A stretch of 64,000 nucleotides of DNA from Heterostelium multicystogenum (taxonomy: Eukaryota > Evosea > Eumycetozoa > Acytosteliales > Acytosteliaceae), in NCBI GenBank assembly GCA_003667245.1, contig RCNN01000135.1, positions 46,355-110,354 of the forward strand. Reading direction: 5' to 3'. Every line of letters begins with the position of its first letter. Position 1 is the stretch's first letter. The position numbers and the translations under genes were made by a program. This document shows, in pieces, positions 25,465 through 37,885 of this stretch. Under the pieces are notes generated by a model that was not told the DNA's origin, searched no databases, and saw only the letters and a program-made list of their open reading frames with translations.

Positions 25465-27398
25465 CTATTCACAATATGGACCTTTAGCAGGGGGGAAACA
25501 CTTACATTTTAAAATGTTTCCATATTCATCGATTGTAGCAATTCCATTTTTACATACTCCTAAGTAGTCTAATGATTTATACTATATAAAAAATTAGATA
25601 AACACAATAGATTTTTACTTGTTGTTTTACTTACATATTGGAATGTCGATTCATAATAAATTGGAACATAATATAAGGGCAAAGAATCAGTTATATTAAT
25701 AATATTAGCAAATTGAATTGATTTTGCCCAGAAGGTCTGAGAATGTTCTTGTGAGCTTTTTGAGTTTCTAAAGGTTCCTCCAATTATTTGATTCGGATAT
25801 GTTGAGAAGTAGAAACCTCCACCATATTGAAGAGCACTATTGGATTCAAAGACAGATCCAACTAGAGTGAAATTAACTTGCCAATTCTTAGATTTCCAAA
25901 AGTACTTTCGAAATAAAACTTGTTTATTAGTATTTATTAATTATAAATTGGTTTATTTTTTAGACTTACCAAAGCTCCACCATTAAGGTTTGCAAGATTA
26001 TCAACAAAATAACTATTAAGGATAGATATATTTTGTTTGGTAGCTCCATTGTATATGGCAACTCCTCCACCATACTGAGTGGCAGTGTTTGCTTCAAAAG
26101 TCGAGTTGTTTATAAAAAGAGATACAGTGTTTATATATAAAGCTCCAGCTTGTCCGTTTAGCAATATTATTTTTAAATATGGTATTATTAATTATAATAG
26201 TCACTGTTGGTCCTCTTTCGTTAGGTGTTGCAGCCATGATGGCACCCCCTGACCCTCCTTCAGTTGCAATATTTCCAATGAAAGTTGAATTTTCAATAAG
26301 GATATTTTGAACTCCTGCACAAATAGCACCACCTACATAAGCAATGTTACCCTAAAAAATGGGAATTTAAAATATTAACCTTTCCATTTACAGAATAGAT
26401 TGCTCCACCATCCAAGTATGCAACATTTCCAGAGAATAAAGATGATTCTATTAACGTATCAGAAACAACTTTAAATACACCTCCACGTCCACCACCTGTA
26501 GTGTTAAAGAACTTTGAGCGAACTATAAACAAATAGTTGCAATATCCAAGTGATCCATCAAAATTTCCCATGTTCTTATTTTCATAAAATAATGAGTCGA
26601 TGATAGTTAAATTGGATGGAACTGCACTGATAACAGATGCAGGACCCTTATTTGCCATATTCAAGTAGAATGTAGAGTTTGTAATAAACACCTCCAGGAA
26701 ATTAGTTCTCATAAATCCACCATTAAAGTTTGAATAGCATCTACTAGCTATTGTGTTTCTAATTGTTAGACTTGTAGATGGCTGATTCTCTGGATTTGAA
26801 TACACAATATTTAGACATCCACCATATCCTATAGAACTACCACCATTGAAGATTATTTCATTAAACTCTATATTGATAGGTTTCTGGAATACTGCTCCTA
26901 GAAATTGCTATTGTGTATGTTAATATTTGTTAATAAATGATAATGTTGTTATAATAATTACACCATCACAAGTTATGTTTGCATTGCCATTGATAGATGT
27001 AATGAGAAGACTACCATGAATATTTAATGGAGTTGAAATTAAACCAGGGCAATCTCGAAAATAGTAAATACCTCCCGGAATCTGAATTTCGAAAATATTT
27101 GGTTGGATATTGGTAAAGTTTGAGAATGAATATAAACACTCCAAAACAGTTGGACAACTTTTTTATTAATAGATGATTAGAAAATGAGTTTCTGAAAGTA
27201 TAAGAATGAATGATTAACATCTTACTTTTGAACAAAGTTTGATAGTTTACTACATTCTGATAATGAAGTATCTATTAAGCACTGATAGATTGATTGTTGA
27301 TCATTATTAATATAAATAGAGTGTAGTGAAGTCTTTGCAAATGAAGGAACGGTTAATCCTACAAGTACAAAAAAGATAAATAAGAATATGTGATTCAT
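25465..27398 (-). CDS. Secreted beta-helix (polymorphic-membrane-protein-like) protein with EGF-like C-terminus
   Basis: The start ATG at 27398 gives a signal peptide (MNHIFLFIFFVLVGLTVPSFA). About six exons are separated by short GT-AG introns, roughly at 27227-27163, 26965-26908, 26380-26352, 25970-25920 and 25630-25575. The body is built of short beta-strand repeats with GGA/GGG turns and N-S-T/S-F motifs (IENSTFIGNIATEGG, INNSTFEANTATQYGGG, GGAL), as in right-handed parallel beta-helix and Pmp-type proteins. The last exon has a Cys-rich tail (CKNGIATIDEYGNILKCKC...YCE), which fits an EGF-like module. There are many N-glycosylation sites. One frame break lies near 26165. There is no C-terminal membrane anchor, so secretion is likely. 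Function unknown; extracellular adhesion is a guess. Transcribed toward the MTR4 gene end to end. Confidence 0.7.
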
Positions 27399-27624
27399 CT
27401 TTTAAAGAACTAAAATAGGAAACCGTTCTTCTACATTTTTATTCAGATTTAAAAATAACCAAAGATTAAGATGATTTGAAAAATACTTTTACAAAAATCG
27501 AGGAAGATTCTTTCAGAATGTCAGAGAATTGTAGAAGCATCATTCTTTTTTTACAATCTTCGTAGAATAGGTTATAATCATAGTCTTACAATATAAATAA
27601 TTATCAATTAAAATATCATATATT
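27399..27624. other. Intergenic between divergent regions
   Basis: AT-rich upstream sequence of the beta-helix gene. No frame or RNA seen. Confidence 0.4.
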
Positions 27625-27814
27625 TCAATTTATTCTTCTGTAGAAAGGTTCTTCAATAATTTCATCAATTAATTTATTATTAAAAACAATATTAAAAATA
27701 ACCTTATTTTGTTCATCAAACTGTATTTTCACCAACTTCAAAATATATTATTTGTGAATTATTTAAGTTGTATTTAAGACTTCTTTGAGCAACAGGTTGT
27801 GTGAGCATTTCCAT
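27625..27814 (-). CDS. Possible small gene, about 62 residues
   Basis: On the complement, the ATG at 27814 opens MEMLTQPVAQRSLKYNLNNS and continues in coding-like sequence. After a one-base break near 27720 it runs through FDEQNKVIFNIVFNNKLID to a stop at 27625-27627. Amino-acid composition is balanced and unlike flanking AT-rich noise. No family recognised and no signal peptide. It may be a small gene with one sequence error, or a fragment. Confidence 0.35.
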
Positions 27815-27982
27815 AATAGGTAATATTTTTTTTATAAAAAAATAATAGAAATAGGAAGTTTGCAGAAATTTTAGTTTAAACAGTTTTATTTTTAATATTT
27901 AACAAACTTATAAATAAAGAATGGTAGTAATAAATTATTATTATACTATCGTACAAAAAATATAAATAAATAATAGATAACA

Positions 27983-28914
27983 ATGGAAACTATTGAATAT
28001 CATCCAAATTTTCCAAAAATATTTATATAGCCTATCCATTGGATTCTTTAAAATTAATTGATAACAGTAAAATACGTGGTGGATTTTTTAGTAGTCGTCG
28101 TTATGTTGAAGCTCCGAAAGAAGAAAAATATAGTACGGTGTGCTCTGAGCTAGCTGAAAAGGTACTCAAGAATAAAGTTTTGTTATGTGCTATTGTCAAT
28201 CGTTTACCTTTATTTAGATTGACGCCCAACAGCATAGTAATAACGTCAAATTCGCTTCAAACAAAATGGAGTAGCTCTTTTCTAAACAAAGGAGACTTTG
28301 AACTACAATTAGTTGAGGATATTAGACTGTACCAAGATGTTACGAGTAATTGTTGGAGTAAAAACAAAATCAGAAATATTTCTGCTGGTTTTGTAGTACG
28401 ATTCGATTTTAAAATGGGAAAATCAGCATCTAAAGTTGGAAATCCTGGACCACCTGCAGATGGATTTGCTTTTGTGATTCATAACGACTACAGAGGCACC
28501 CAAGCTAAAAGTTCAGAAATATATGGAGGTAGTGGGCTAGGCTATAGTGGCATATTTTCTTCAGTGGCAATCGAGTTTGACGATTTCATGTTTGTGGACG
28601 ACCCCAATGATAACCACATTGCAATCCACACCAACGGTATAAGGCAGAACAACTCTGAACACAAATACTCAATAGCATGTGGAGAACCTGACTTTAGGAT
28701 GTCCGACTTTAAATATCACCAGGTGGAAATCACCTATGATTCCAATGACTTAGTCATAAAGGTAGACCAAAAAGAAGTTGTTCGTGCAACTATCGATATT
28801 ACCAACACGATTCAACTTGAAGATGACTCTGCCTATGTGGGATTCACAGCAGCTTGTGGTGAATTCACACAAAATGTATATATAAAAAATTGTACTATCT
28901 ACAGATTAAACTAA
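27983..28914 (+). CDS. L-type (legume-like) lectin domain protein
   Basis: The ATG at 27983 (METIEYHPNFPK) is followed by one frame break in A5 near 28015. The rest is open to 28914, about 310 residues. An N-terminal segment of about 85 residues precedes a legume-lectin-like beta-sandwich. It shows GFVVRFDFKM, PPADGFAFVIHND, GGSGLGYSGI, VAIEFDDF, then DPNDNHIAIHTNG, which holds the metal/sugar-site Asp and Asn pattern of the family, and ends with a closing strand (AYVGFTAACGE). There is no signal peptide and no membrane segment, so it is probably cytosolic or unconventionally released, unlike ER-Golgi L-type lectins. The arrangement resembles the lectin domains of bacterial and plant soluble proteins. 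A role in glycan binding is inferred. Confidence 0.75.
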
Positions 28915-31203
28915 ATAAAAATATTATTAAGTATAAAATATACACAAATCAAAACATGAATTTTATCTAAAATATATGAAATTTTTTACAAACACTCTGT
29001 CTTTTTTATATTTGTGTTTGTTCCTTTTAGTTTGATGTGAATAAACTTTTTGACACAGGAGTTCGGTTAGTTTTCCTGTTTCTATGAGATTTTCTAATTA
29101 ATAGTATATTTTTGAAAGATTTCCTGGATTTACATATTTTAGTAAAATATATTATATCACTATATTAAAATTAGATAGTTCTATTTACAATTCTACTCTT
29201 TTGTACAAACAGTAGATGACATTGATCTATTCTTAGGATTCAAATGTTAAAGTTGGCTCATGATATAATATTGCTGACAAACCATCAATAAAAGACATAC
29301 CAATATATTTTACTGTATTCGACTAAAAACTACAACATTGTAGTCATGTATATAAACTCAACTTTAAATTCCGAAGTTTATGAATCGTCAATCAAGCCTC
29401 ATATGTTGGATCTTGAAACAACTATCCCGATTGACCAAAAATCCAAACTATATAATCCATTAAAATATTCAATGAAATGGTAGCGAAAAACAACTCTAGA
29501 TCAAATTCAACTTAAGAATCTTCTTTCACTTACTCCGAAAACAATGAAATACAGAGCAGTTGGAGTACCTCAACAACAGATTTTGTCCATTGAAATTCAA
29601 TTTTCTCTAGATACTCCAATACATCCAAAAAACAGATGATTTGAACATAAAGCATAAATTCAATCTCTTCATTGAGATCAAGAATTCCTATTCCAACAAT
29701 AATATTCAATAAAATTAATAATAAAAGAAAATAACAATTATAATATTTGAAATTAATAATCATTGCAATAACCTCAATTAAAAAAGATATTTATTCTTTT
29801 AAAAAGATTGATTCCGAATGAACTATGATTTTAGTCAATCTAGCAATGATTGGTAGGTCAACCAGCTAAAATATAAAACTTTAATCTACTATCATACTAT
29901 TTCTTTACCTTGAGATTAATAATAATACCGCCGATTTTTCAAATGATTTGAATAACCCTGATTGGCACAACCATCATTTTCCAAGGTACTTTATAAATAA
30001 TTCTCATAAAAGAACCACTTTCAAAAAAATTGAAAAATAATGTAATCCAAAAACAAAACCAGAACTTGAGATGGCTTTTAAAATTGCTTGAAAATGAATT
30101 AGTTTTTTTTTATTTATTTATTTTGGAGTTTTTTAACTCAATGTTGCCTCCCTTTAACCACATGTGTCAGTTGGATTGAGCACCAACCACCCTTTGATAC
30201 CCACCTCACTTTTTAAAATCAAAAAATAAAGCATACATTTGTTTATTAACATTCTCTCTGTCTTTTGTGGTTGTTGTTTTGCTTCTAAACCATTTAATAT
30301 TTTGTTGTAAAACTAATCTCATATTTATTATTTATTTATATATATTACACTCTGTATATTATAATCCTTTTAATCATCACAAACTCTATTTCTATCATAT
30401 ACATATAGTTCGTACTTTTCGTAGGTATCATTACACAGATGAGTCAGTTACATACAAGAAGGAAGAGTATTAGCTCGGAGTAGCTGTGTGAGAAGAGAGA
30501 GAGAAAGTAGAGTTAGAGTTGTATGTGTTTCATTCAGGCAAAGTGCTCAATATTCAATCAATCAAATAACAAATTATAATACTGAAGATTAGAATAATCA
30601 TGGTGCTGAATATTATACTGAGTGATAAGCATCTTAGATGTAAATCTAAACAATACACACAGTCTCATTTAATGTGCAAAACACAAATAAGTTCAATAAT
30701 TACCACCAACATTATATGTTCTTTACAACCAAAACACATGACTGTGGGTTTCAAATGTCAATCACCACCACCAACAAAGTTATTACTATTGTATTTTTCA
30801 TATTTGTTTTGGATAAAAACCCATTCTTTTTATAAAAATATGGAAATAACAAAAAAGTCAAGATGGTGATAAGATGTTACAGTTGGAATAAATAAATAAA
30901 ATCAACAAAGATGCCATGCAGCCAATTATATTTTGGAATCAAAATGGATTAGATAGATGGATAGTGGTTGTTTTGAACATATAACATTTTCTATGCTTCT
31001 CACAACATGCGGATTCTTTTTGGGTTTAATTCTTAATTTAATAATCAATTAAATGAAATCAAAAGCAATCAAATATAAAACAAACAATCAAATATAATTT
31101 ATTATTATTATTATTATTCTTGACCTTGTCATAATTGTTTTACTATTCATAATAATTTCAATCTTTTATTTCGATTATTTTAAACATCAAATATTAACAC
31201 ATA
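28915..31203. other. Long intergenic stretch, no gene supported
   Basis: AT-rich with scattered short frames of low complexity (for example 29530-29763 complement, 30267-30473, 30600-30869) that I do not regard as genes. The last 600 bases carry AT-rich promoter-like sequence and ATT repeats (31099-31118) upstream of paxillin. Confidence 0.5.
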
Positions 31204-32758
31204 ATGTCAAAAATGGAAGGATTATCAATGGATGATTTAGATATGTTATTGGCTGACTTGGGTAGACCCAAGTCTGGATTAAAGACTCCAACAGCAACCG
31301 TCAGTGCAAACAAGACTGCTGACAGTGGTTCAAAGGTGAATTTGAATGAAATTGAATCGTTGATGGCAGATCTCCAAACAAGTGGAACTCCAACACCAGC
31401 TCCAACTAAAGTTGAACCAGTTGAGCATCACCACCACAAACAATCACCATCATAATAACAATCACAACAGTGCTCAACAACAGGCACTTGATACTTCAGA
31501 TGATTTGGATGCATTGATGGAGTCACTTAACTCCTCCATCTCTACTGCATTGAAAAGCAGCAGCGAGATTCCAAAGCCAACTGTCGCAACCACTTCAACT
31601 ACATACACCAGCAGTGCTAAACCATCAAACAATCCATCTACTCCAGTCAAATATACATCTACCGCCACTGTGGTCACAAAGAAGCAACCACTTCAAGTTT
31701 CAAAGGCTGTTTTAGAAACAACAAAGTCACCAGCCAGTCAGCCAGCTGCTGCATCACTCAGCACTGATGATCTCGATGAACTTCTTAAGAATTTGAACCC
31801 ACAACAATCAGTCGTTGATCACAAACAAACTGCTCCACCAGTTATTCCACCAACAACCGTTACTGCTTCAGTCACTGTACAACATAATCACCCAGCACCA
31901 CATAGCCACAATCACAATCACCATGCAGCACCAAAAGCTCCAGAAAATCAGAAATCAAAGGTCTTAGCAGGTGATGATCTCGACAATCTCTTGAGCAACC
32001 TTACAAGTCAAATGAATGAAATCGACACTACAGGACCAACACCACGTGGAATTTGTGGTGGTTGCCGTAAGCCAATTCTTGGAGAGACAATCCAAGCCAT
32101 GGGTAAACTTTTCCACCCAGAGCACTTCTGTTGCCACAACTGTCAGAACCCAATTGGTACTAAAAACTTCTACGAACAAGAAGGTATCCCACACTGTGAG
32201 AAATGCTACAAAGAGTTGTTCTGTGATCGTTGCGCACACTGTGATGACCCCATTCCAGACCGTTGTATTACTGCCCTTGGAAAGAAGTGGCATGTCCACC
32301 ATTTCGTTTGCACTCAATGCTTGAAGCCATTCGAGGGTGGTAACTTCTTTGAGCGTGAGGGTCGTCCATATTGTGAAACCGATTTCTACTCAACTTTTGC
32401 TGCTCGTTGTGGTGGTTGCAACCAACCAATCCGTGGTGAATGTATTAACGCTCTCGGAACTCAATGGCATCCAGAACATTTCGTTTGTCAATATTGCCAA
32501 AAGAGTTTTTCAAGTGGAACCTTTTTCGAGTTTGGAGGAAAACCATACTGCGATATCCATTACCATCAACAAGCCGGATCCGTATGCTCCGGTTGCGGTA
32601 AAGCTGTCTCAGGTCGTTGTGTTGATGCACTAGATAAGAAATGGCATCCAGAACACTTTGTTTGCGCCTTTTGTATGAATCCTTTGGCTGGTGGATCTTA
32701 TACCGCCAACAATGGTAAACCATACTGCAAAGTATGTCACTCTAAATTATTTGGTTAA
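31204..32758 (+). CDS. paxB: Paxillin (LD motifs and four LIM domains)
   Basis: 517 residues once a single extra A in an AAA run near 31437-31440 (inside a His/Asn tract) is discounted. Five leucine-rich LD-type motifs are visible: MDDLDMLLADLG, LNEIESLMADL, DDLDALMESLN, DDLDELLKNLN and DDLDNLLSNL. Four LIM zinc-binding domains follow from about 32049 (CGGCRKPILGE, CAHCDDPIPDR, CGGCNQPIRGE, CSGCGKAVSGR), each with the C-x2-C...H-x2-C pattern. The order and number match paxillin. It is the focal-adhesion scaffold acting in cell-substrate adhesion and development. The single intronless reading and balanced codon use suggest a well-expressed gene. Confidence 0.95.
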
Positions 32759-33298
32759 ATCAACATAAACAACAATAATGAAAATAGAAATTACAATACA
32801 AATTTACATTGAAATTCTTTAAAGTGTATGCAGCATCTCATTCTATTCATTCAATTAAATAACCAAAAACTAATTTTGTAAAATCATTAAAAATCAATCT
32901 TATCCACTAAAAATAAATCGAACTATTTATTACTTTATATATTTATATTTGTATTACTGATTTAATTAGTAATCTCATCAACTCTTCTCAACATTTTTTT
33001 AATTAAATTTTTGACTATCCAAGACATTCACTCCTTCTAAAGCACAACTTTAAAACAAAGGAAATTATTATTCCATCCATTTACCACCTCATCCTAAGAT
33101 TTTTATTGAATATTTTTGATGATTATTCTCGCCAAATAAAGAAAAAATAGTTTTAATTATTTTATTTTTTTTACAAATTTTTAGCAAATTTTTAACAATA
33201 AGTGTAATCGGTACACCACACTGTTTATTATTAAAACTTATAATTAATCAATTATTATTATTACTTATAATTATACTATACATATTTAAATTTATACA
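32759..33298. other. Intergenic between paxillin and PTTG1IP-like gene
   Basis: AT-rich 3' and 5' flanking DNA. No gene seen. Confidence 0.6.
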
Positions 33299-33894
33299 AT
33301 GAAATTAACTTTAGTTGTTTTAGCTTTATTGGCATTAACATGTAATTATAATTTATATAATTTTATATATTATTTATTACTTTATTAACATGTGCTTATG
33401 TTTAGGTGCTGTCGCTATGGCTGGTGAGATCCACCCATCTGCTTACGGTATGATTTTGGGAAATGATACCTCTTCTGGTGATGCCAAGAACTCCAGTTGC
33501 GCCGCCAAGACTGACTGTTCATCATGCACTGATGACCGTGACTGTGTCTGGTGTGAGGGTGACAAGGTTTTGCGTCAGTGGTACTTTCTATGGTTCAAAG
33601 CCAATCGACACTTGCAAGGACTTCCAATGGATGCAATGTAAGATGCAAGGTCTCTACACCTTGTTAATTGCCGGTGGTGTTGCTTTATTCATCATTGTCT
33701 TCATCCTTTCATTGATTTGCTGCTGCTGCTGCCGTCGTAAGAAGGTTACCAAGGTCTACCACATCCAAGACGAAGAGACTCGTAGCCTCTTATCATCCAA
33801 TCACTCTCAAACCCCACTCACTGACAGAAGACGTGAGGAAATGAGAATGAAGTACGGTATTGGAAAGCAAAACTCCACCTCTTCATGGAACTAA
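33299..33894 (+). CDS. PTTG1IP-like type I membrane protein with PSI domain
   Basis: The first exon, 33299-33341, encodes a signal peptide (MKLTLVVLALLALTC). An intron at 33342-33405 follows, then the exon to 33894. The ectodomain has a PSI-like cysteine cluster (CAAKTDCSSCTDDRDCVWC). A T4 run near 33573-33576 carries one extra base; the cysteine-rich reading resumes after it. A membrane segment (LYTLLIAGGVALFIIVFILS) runs into CCCCCRRKK. The cytosolic tail ends in RREEMRMKYGIGKQN, matching the human PTTG1IP order (PSI, TM, poly-Cys, Arg/Lys, E-x-x-KYG). Length is 176 residues, human about 180. It is probably in plasma or endomembranes; the cysteines next to the membrane may be palmitoylated. 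Function in amoebae unknown. Confidence 0.85.
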
Positions 33895-34249
33895 ATATAT
33901 TCAAATTAGCGACTCAAATATAGAAGTTTATATCAAACCCACCACAACACAACACGACTAGTATATTACCTATACTTTTTTTTATATACCTTGTAATAAA
34001 TAAATGCATACTTTTTTTAATCTTAGTTGAAACTTCCTCTGTGATGTACTATTTATTATTAATACAAGAATACCTTTAAATATTAAGTTTAAATTTATTG
34101 TAAATAATTTTATGTATATTGTTTAATATTACAAATGTAAAGAATCTCTTTTGACACCTATTTAAATCAATTACAACGATTAGTAAGAAAAGACCTTTTA
34201 TCAATAATGTGTTCCAAAATGCATACCAAAGGAAATTTCATTATCCTTA
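33895..34249. other. Intergenic, convergent gene ends
   Basis: AT-rich 3' flanks of two convergent genes with AATAAA-like signals (near 33998). Nothing else seen. Confidence 0.5.
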
Positions 34250-36088
34250 TTAATCTTTTTGCTGTGTCTTAATTAAGTCTTTCCATTTTTCTTCACATGG
34301 CTCATCTTCTGAAGATTTGAGTAAAATAGTATCACCATCAGCTGATACAAAGGCTAATGGTTCATCTGGTATATCTTTGAATGCAATGCTATTTACAGAG
34401 ATTACTTCTTTAAGCTGTAGCTTTTTACCCTTTTGTTTAGTTCGAAGTAGAATATCGTTGCACAAGATATAATGAATATTGGAACTCTTTGAAATACTAT
34501 CTCTTGGTTTAGGACTACCATTCTTGATTGATCTTTCTTGGAAATTGGCTTCGGCAATAAGTTTACGTGCTGGTGAAATGAAATCACCGTCGTTATAGCC
34601 GTCGAGTGAATTTTGTATTTCGTACATTCTGTTGAGTAATTCTGCCTCACGCCTGTTCTCATTCATATCTGATGCCAACACTTTCATCTTTTCAAGTGCT
34701 TTTTGAAGTTGTGAATAATCAGAGCTATTTTTATCGGTGACCTTTGAGAGCTCCGTCAATAATAGAATGTAACGAGGAATTCGTTGTACTGGCATGATCA
34801 ACAATGATTCTAATCCTAAGCCACTACAGGCTGGGTTTTGAGAAAAGACATCCAATAAACCAACAAAAGATTGATTCTTCTTTGCTCTTTCAAGTGTTTC
34901 CATAGATTTGGAATAGTTATTAATGTATACAGTGTAGGTTTTTAAGAAATCAGTCTATTTTTAATATATTGAGTCAATTAGTAATTGGTTGGATATATTT
35001 TAATTTGGTGCACTAAATAACTTACGATTGATATGAAAATGTCACCAAGTACGATAGTGGTAGAGTTGGTGGATTTACTGATTCTATCCTGTAGTGAGTT
35101 TAGGAAATGTGAATTGTAATTATAGATAGTCACAATCTCGGAGAATATAGAATGTACTTGTTCAATAGAAAGTGGTGGATGAGGATTTTTCTGTTGCAGC
35201 TGTTTTTCAATGGGATATAGTATACTTCAACCATTGCCTTAAGCTTGCCTACATAGACTATTTCAGTTTGCAGAATCTCATCTGCAATATTCTTTCGCTT
35301 AAGATTGATCTTCTCACGCTCCTCAGATGATATTTGTGGTCCAGCAATATTCTTAACTACACCACCAATAATTCCACGTAAGGTTGATATTCCTGCTGTT
35401 TTAGATGGTTTCGTTGGTGACTTCTCCTCTGTTGTTGAAGGAGAGGAAGGTGTTGGTAGTGGTTTATAAGGAGACTTTTGATGGTGAATCATTACCAACA
35501 ATTGTTGGAGTTGAAGATGGTGGGCTTGGAAATACTTTAAGTACAGGTGACCCAGTTAATGGTTCTGGTGGTGATGGTATTGGATATGAAGATCTACGAG
35601 GAGGGGGTGGTGGAGCTGAGTCATCAGCATCTGCATTTTGTTGAATAACAGGAATTGACTGTTTTCTTGGAGGCAAAGGTGGTCCCGATAGTTCTGCACC
35701 TACAACAGCTGATGGTCTAGGTGGGACAGGTGGGTTCGGTACTTGTCTCTGAGGTTTGTTATTTGGACTTATGGCTGGTGTTGGAGTTGGAGTTTGTGAT
35801 TGGTGGTGATGGTAATGTTTTGTTAAGTTGTGCAACTACTTTAGAAGGAGATGCAGCCACTTTAGGAGATGCTACTTTTTGAGCTTTAGGATGCTCCTCT
35901 TGATTCGAATTGCTAGTTGTAGTTGCATTTTCCGATCTCATTGAATACGAACTATAAAACAGTGCAGTTGCAAACAAGAGCAATCCATAGATCATAGAAC
36001 CAGTAAATACTGTTATGAATACACCTAAACCAATGACACCAATCGTTGCTATATTGTCACTTAGCTGAGTACTTTGTTTTTCAATCAT
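34250..36088 (-). CDS. Membrane-anchored RhoGEF (DH-PH)
   Basis: The ATG at 36088 begins MIEKQSTQLSDNIATIG. A strongly hydrophobic region of about 35 residues follows (IGVIGLGVFITVFTGSMIYG, then LLLFATALFYSSY), enough for one or two membrane passes. A Pro/Ser-rich linker with PPPPPRR motifs runs to about 35420. The DH domain starts near 35310 (KRKNIADEILQTEIVYVGKL) and continues across an in-frame intron at 34955-35025 to the core signature MPVQRIPRYILLLTEL (near 34770). A PH domain ends at 34250. Frame breaks lie near 35810, 35480 and 35215. Length is about 590 residues. DH-PH proteins exchange GDP for GTP on Rho/Rac. An N-terminal membrane hairpin on a RhoGEF is unusual and would tether Rac activation to a membrane; this is inferred. 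Confidence 0.82.
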
Positions 36089-36276
36089 ATTGCTCTAGAT
36101 ATTTGTATGTATTTGTCGTTGACCTTTTAACTGAATGATTTGTCAAACAATTCATAATGGTAGTAATCAAGGTGTAAAAACTTTTAAAAAAAACCAAATA
36201 AAAATGGATTGTTTTCAATGAAAATCAAAGTAGTGATGCCTGTTGGAATAAAAACAGTTGGCATTAAAGCATTGAT

Positions 36277-37885
36277 TTATTTCTCTATCATCAATAAACC
36301 CTTTTCATATAGAGCATTGGCTACGTCTAGCTTCTGAAGATCGGTTTCTGCAGGCAAGTCTTTGATAGATATATAGGAGGGATATGAATCAATTATGTGT
36401 TCGATTGCGTCTACACATTCAAGGGTGAATTCTATTACACCTGGTTCAGTACCGACTTGGTGATAGATTCTGGTGTTTGTCCATGTTGTGGTAGCATACG
36501 GCAATGTCTTCGTGAATAATTCTAATAGAGTCTTGACGGATGAGTCTGATACGTGTATCTATCTTTAGTTCGCTGGAGGCATTGTCATCTTCAATTGAGT
36601 GCTTCTTTTCGAGTTGATTGAAAATAGGTGGCAGTGAGTCATGAAGATATTTAACGGCCATCAAATCAGCTCCAACATCAATGGGTAAGCATTGTCCGAG
36701 CTTGTCCCAGAGAGTTCCAACCTTATCAAGTAGCTCTTTACGACGTTCATCACCTGCTTTATCAGAGTGCATAACACCAAGAAACTGTGTATAATCACGT
36801 GGAAGTCCTTCACGGAACTCTACATACTCTTCATTTGCAATGTCCAAGGCACGAGTTAACACTTTTCCAATCAAGTCACCCCAGGAATTGTTCAAGTAAG
36901 TTGAGATTGTGATGTGAAGTGAGTGTACATCCTCTGGACTGTAAGCTTGGTGAATGACTCCTCTTGGGAATACATAATATCACCAGCCTCCAATGTAACT
37001 TCGACAATTGGTTCACCAATTTCATCTTGTTCAAAGTTTTCTATTTATGGGTGGGTATTAGTAAAAGAATGTCATTTTAATGCATTGACCTCCGAACTTA
37101 CCACTTGATTTTTTAGCCAATACCTCTTGCTCACTTCTTGGTGGATAGAGTCTCCAGACTTTTTTACCCTCCAATTGAATAATAAATACATCTACATCGT
37201 CGTAATGTGGAGCGAAACCTTGTGCACCAGCTGGTGTAAGATATACATTGGCACCCATACCACATTGGAAATGAGTTTGTAAGGTAGATAGAACTTTCCA
37301 GACATTGGTGTTGAATGTCTGGGGATTTAAAAGACGGAGAGAACAACCCTCACGATAGTACTTCCACACTTGAGCTGGATAGGCACGACCCTCTGGATTA
37401 AGGGTTTGACGCTCGCCATCTACATAGTTGGTAATATCAATATTTTCGGTATATTTGAGGTGATTACTCTTAAGCATCTTATCAATAGAATCTTTGGTGA
37501 AAAATGACTTGTAATAGTTAGAGTCATTACGCTTGATAATGAGATGCTTCAATCCAAAGTATTCATCATAGAACTCATCGAGAGTCATCTTTGGACCTAA
37601 AAGCCATGTCATGACACCATCTGCTTCAGCGCGATGATCAGCATTGGTGGTTGGGTTCTGTCCAATATCATTAAAGTGTACTTTAGTGATAGGTTGCATT
37701 TGTTTTGGTACCAAATGCAATGGCTTTGGTGGAGCTGCAGGAGTAGTTGGGACTACCTTGGTCAAAGGAACTGGTTTTGACTTCTTCTTGATTTGCTTCT
37801 TCTTTTTCTTTACAACAGTGGTTGTTGATTGAGCAGTATCTTCCTCATCATCATCCATCTCAACTTCATCAGCAGCTCTTTTCAT
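36277..37885 (-). CDS. riox1: Ribosomal oxygenase RIOX1/NO66-type JmjC protein
   Basis: I chose the ATG at 37885 (MKRAADEVEMDDDEED), not the upstream open codons, because a nuclear Lys-rich N-terminus starts there. JmjC domain: YYREGCSLRLLNPQTF, then NVYLTPAGAQGFAPHYDDVD, where H-x-D supplies iron ligands, then IIQLEGKKVWRLYPP. An intron at 37041-37101 is in frame and leads to DEIGEPIVEVTLEAGDIMY and the third ligand region (VIHQAYSPEDVHSLH). A missing T near 36965 (TATTCCC) breaks the frame just before it. A winged-helix-like C-terminus ends at 36277, after another break near 36490. Length is about 515 residues. The family hydroxylates a histidine of ribosomal protein uL2 and has been reported to demethylate H3K36. 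It is likely nucleolar. Confidence 0.92.

Noticed and set aside
31964..32723. Several frames on both strands within the LIM region
   Set aside because: Shadows of the paxillin LIM domains.
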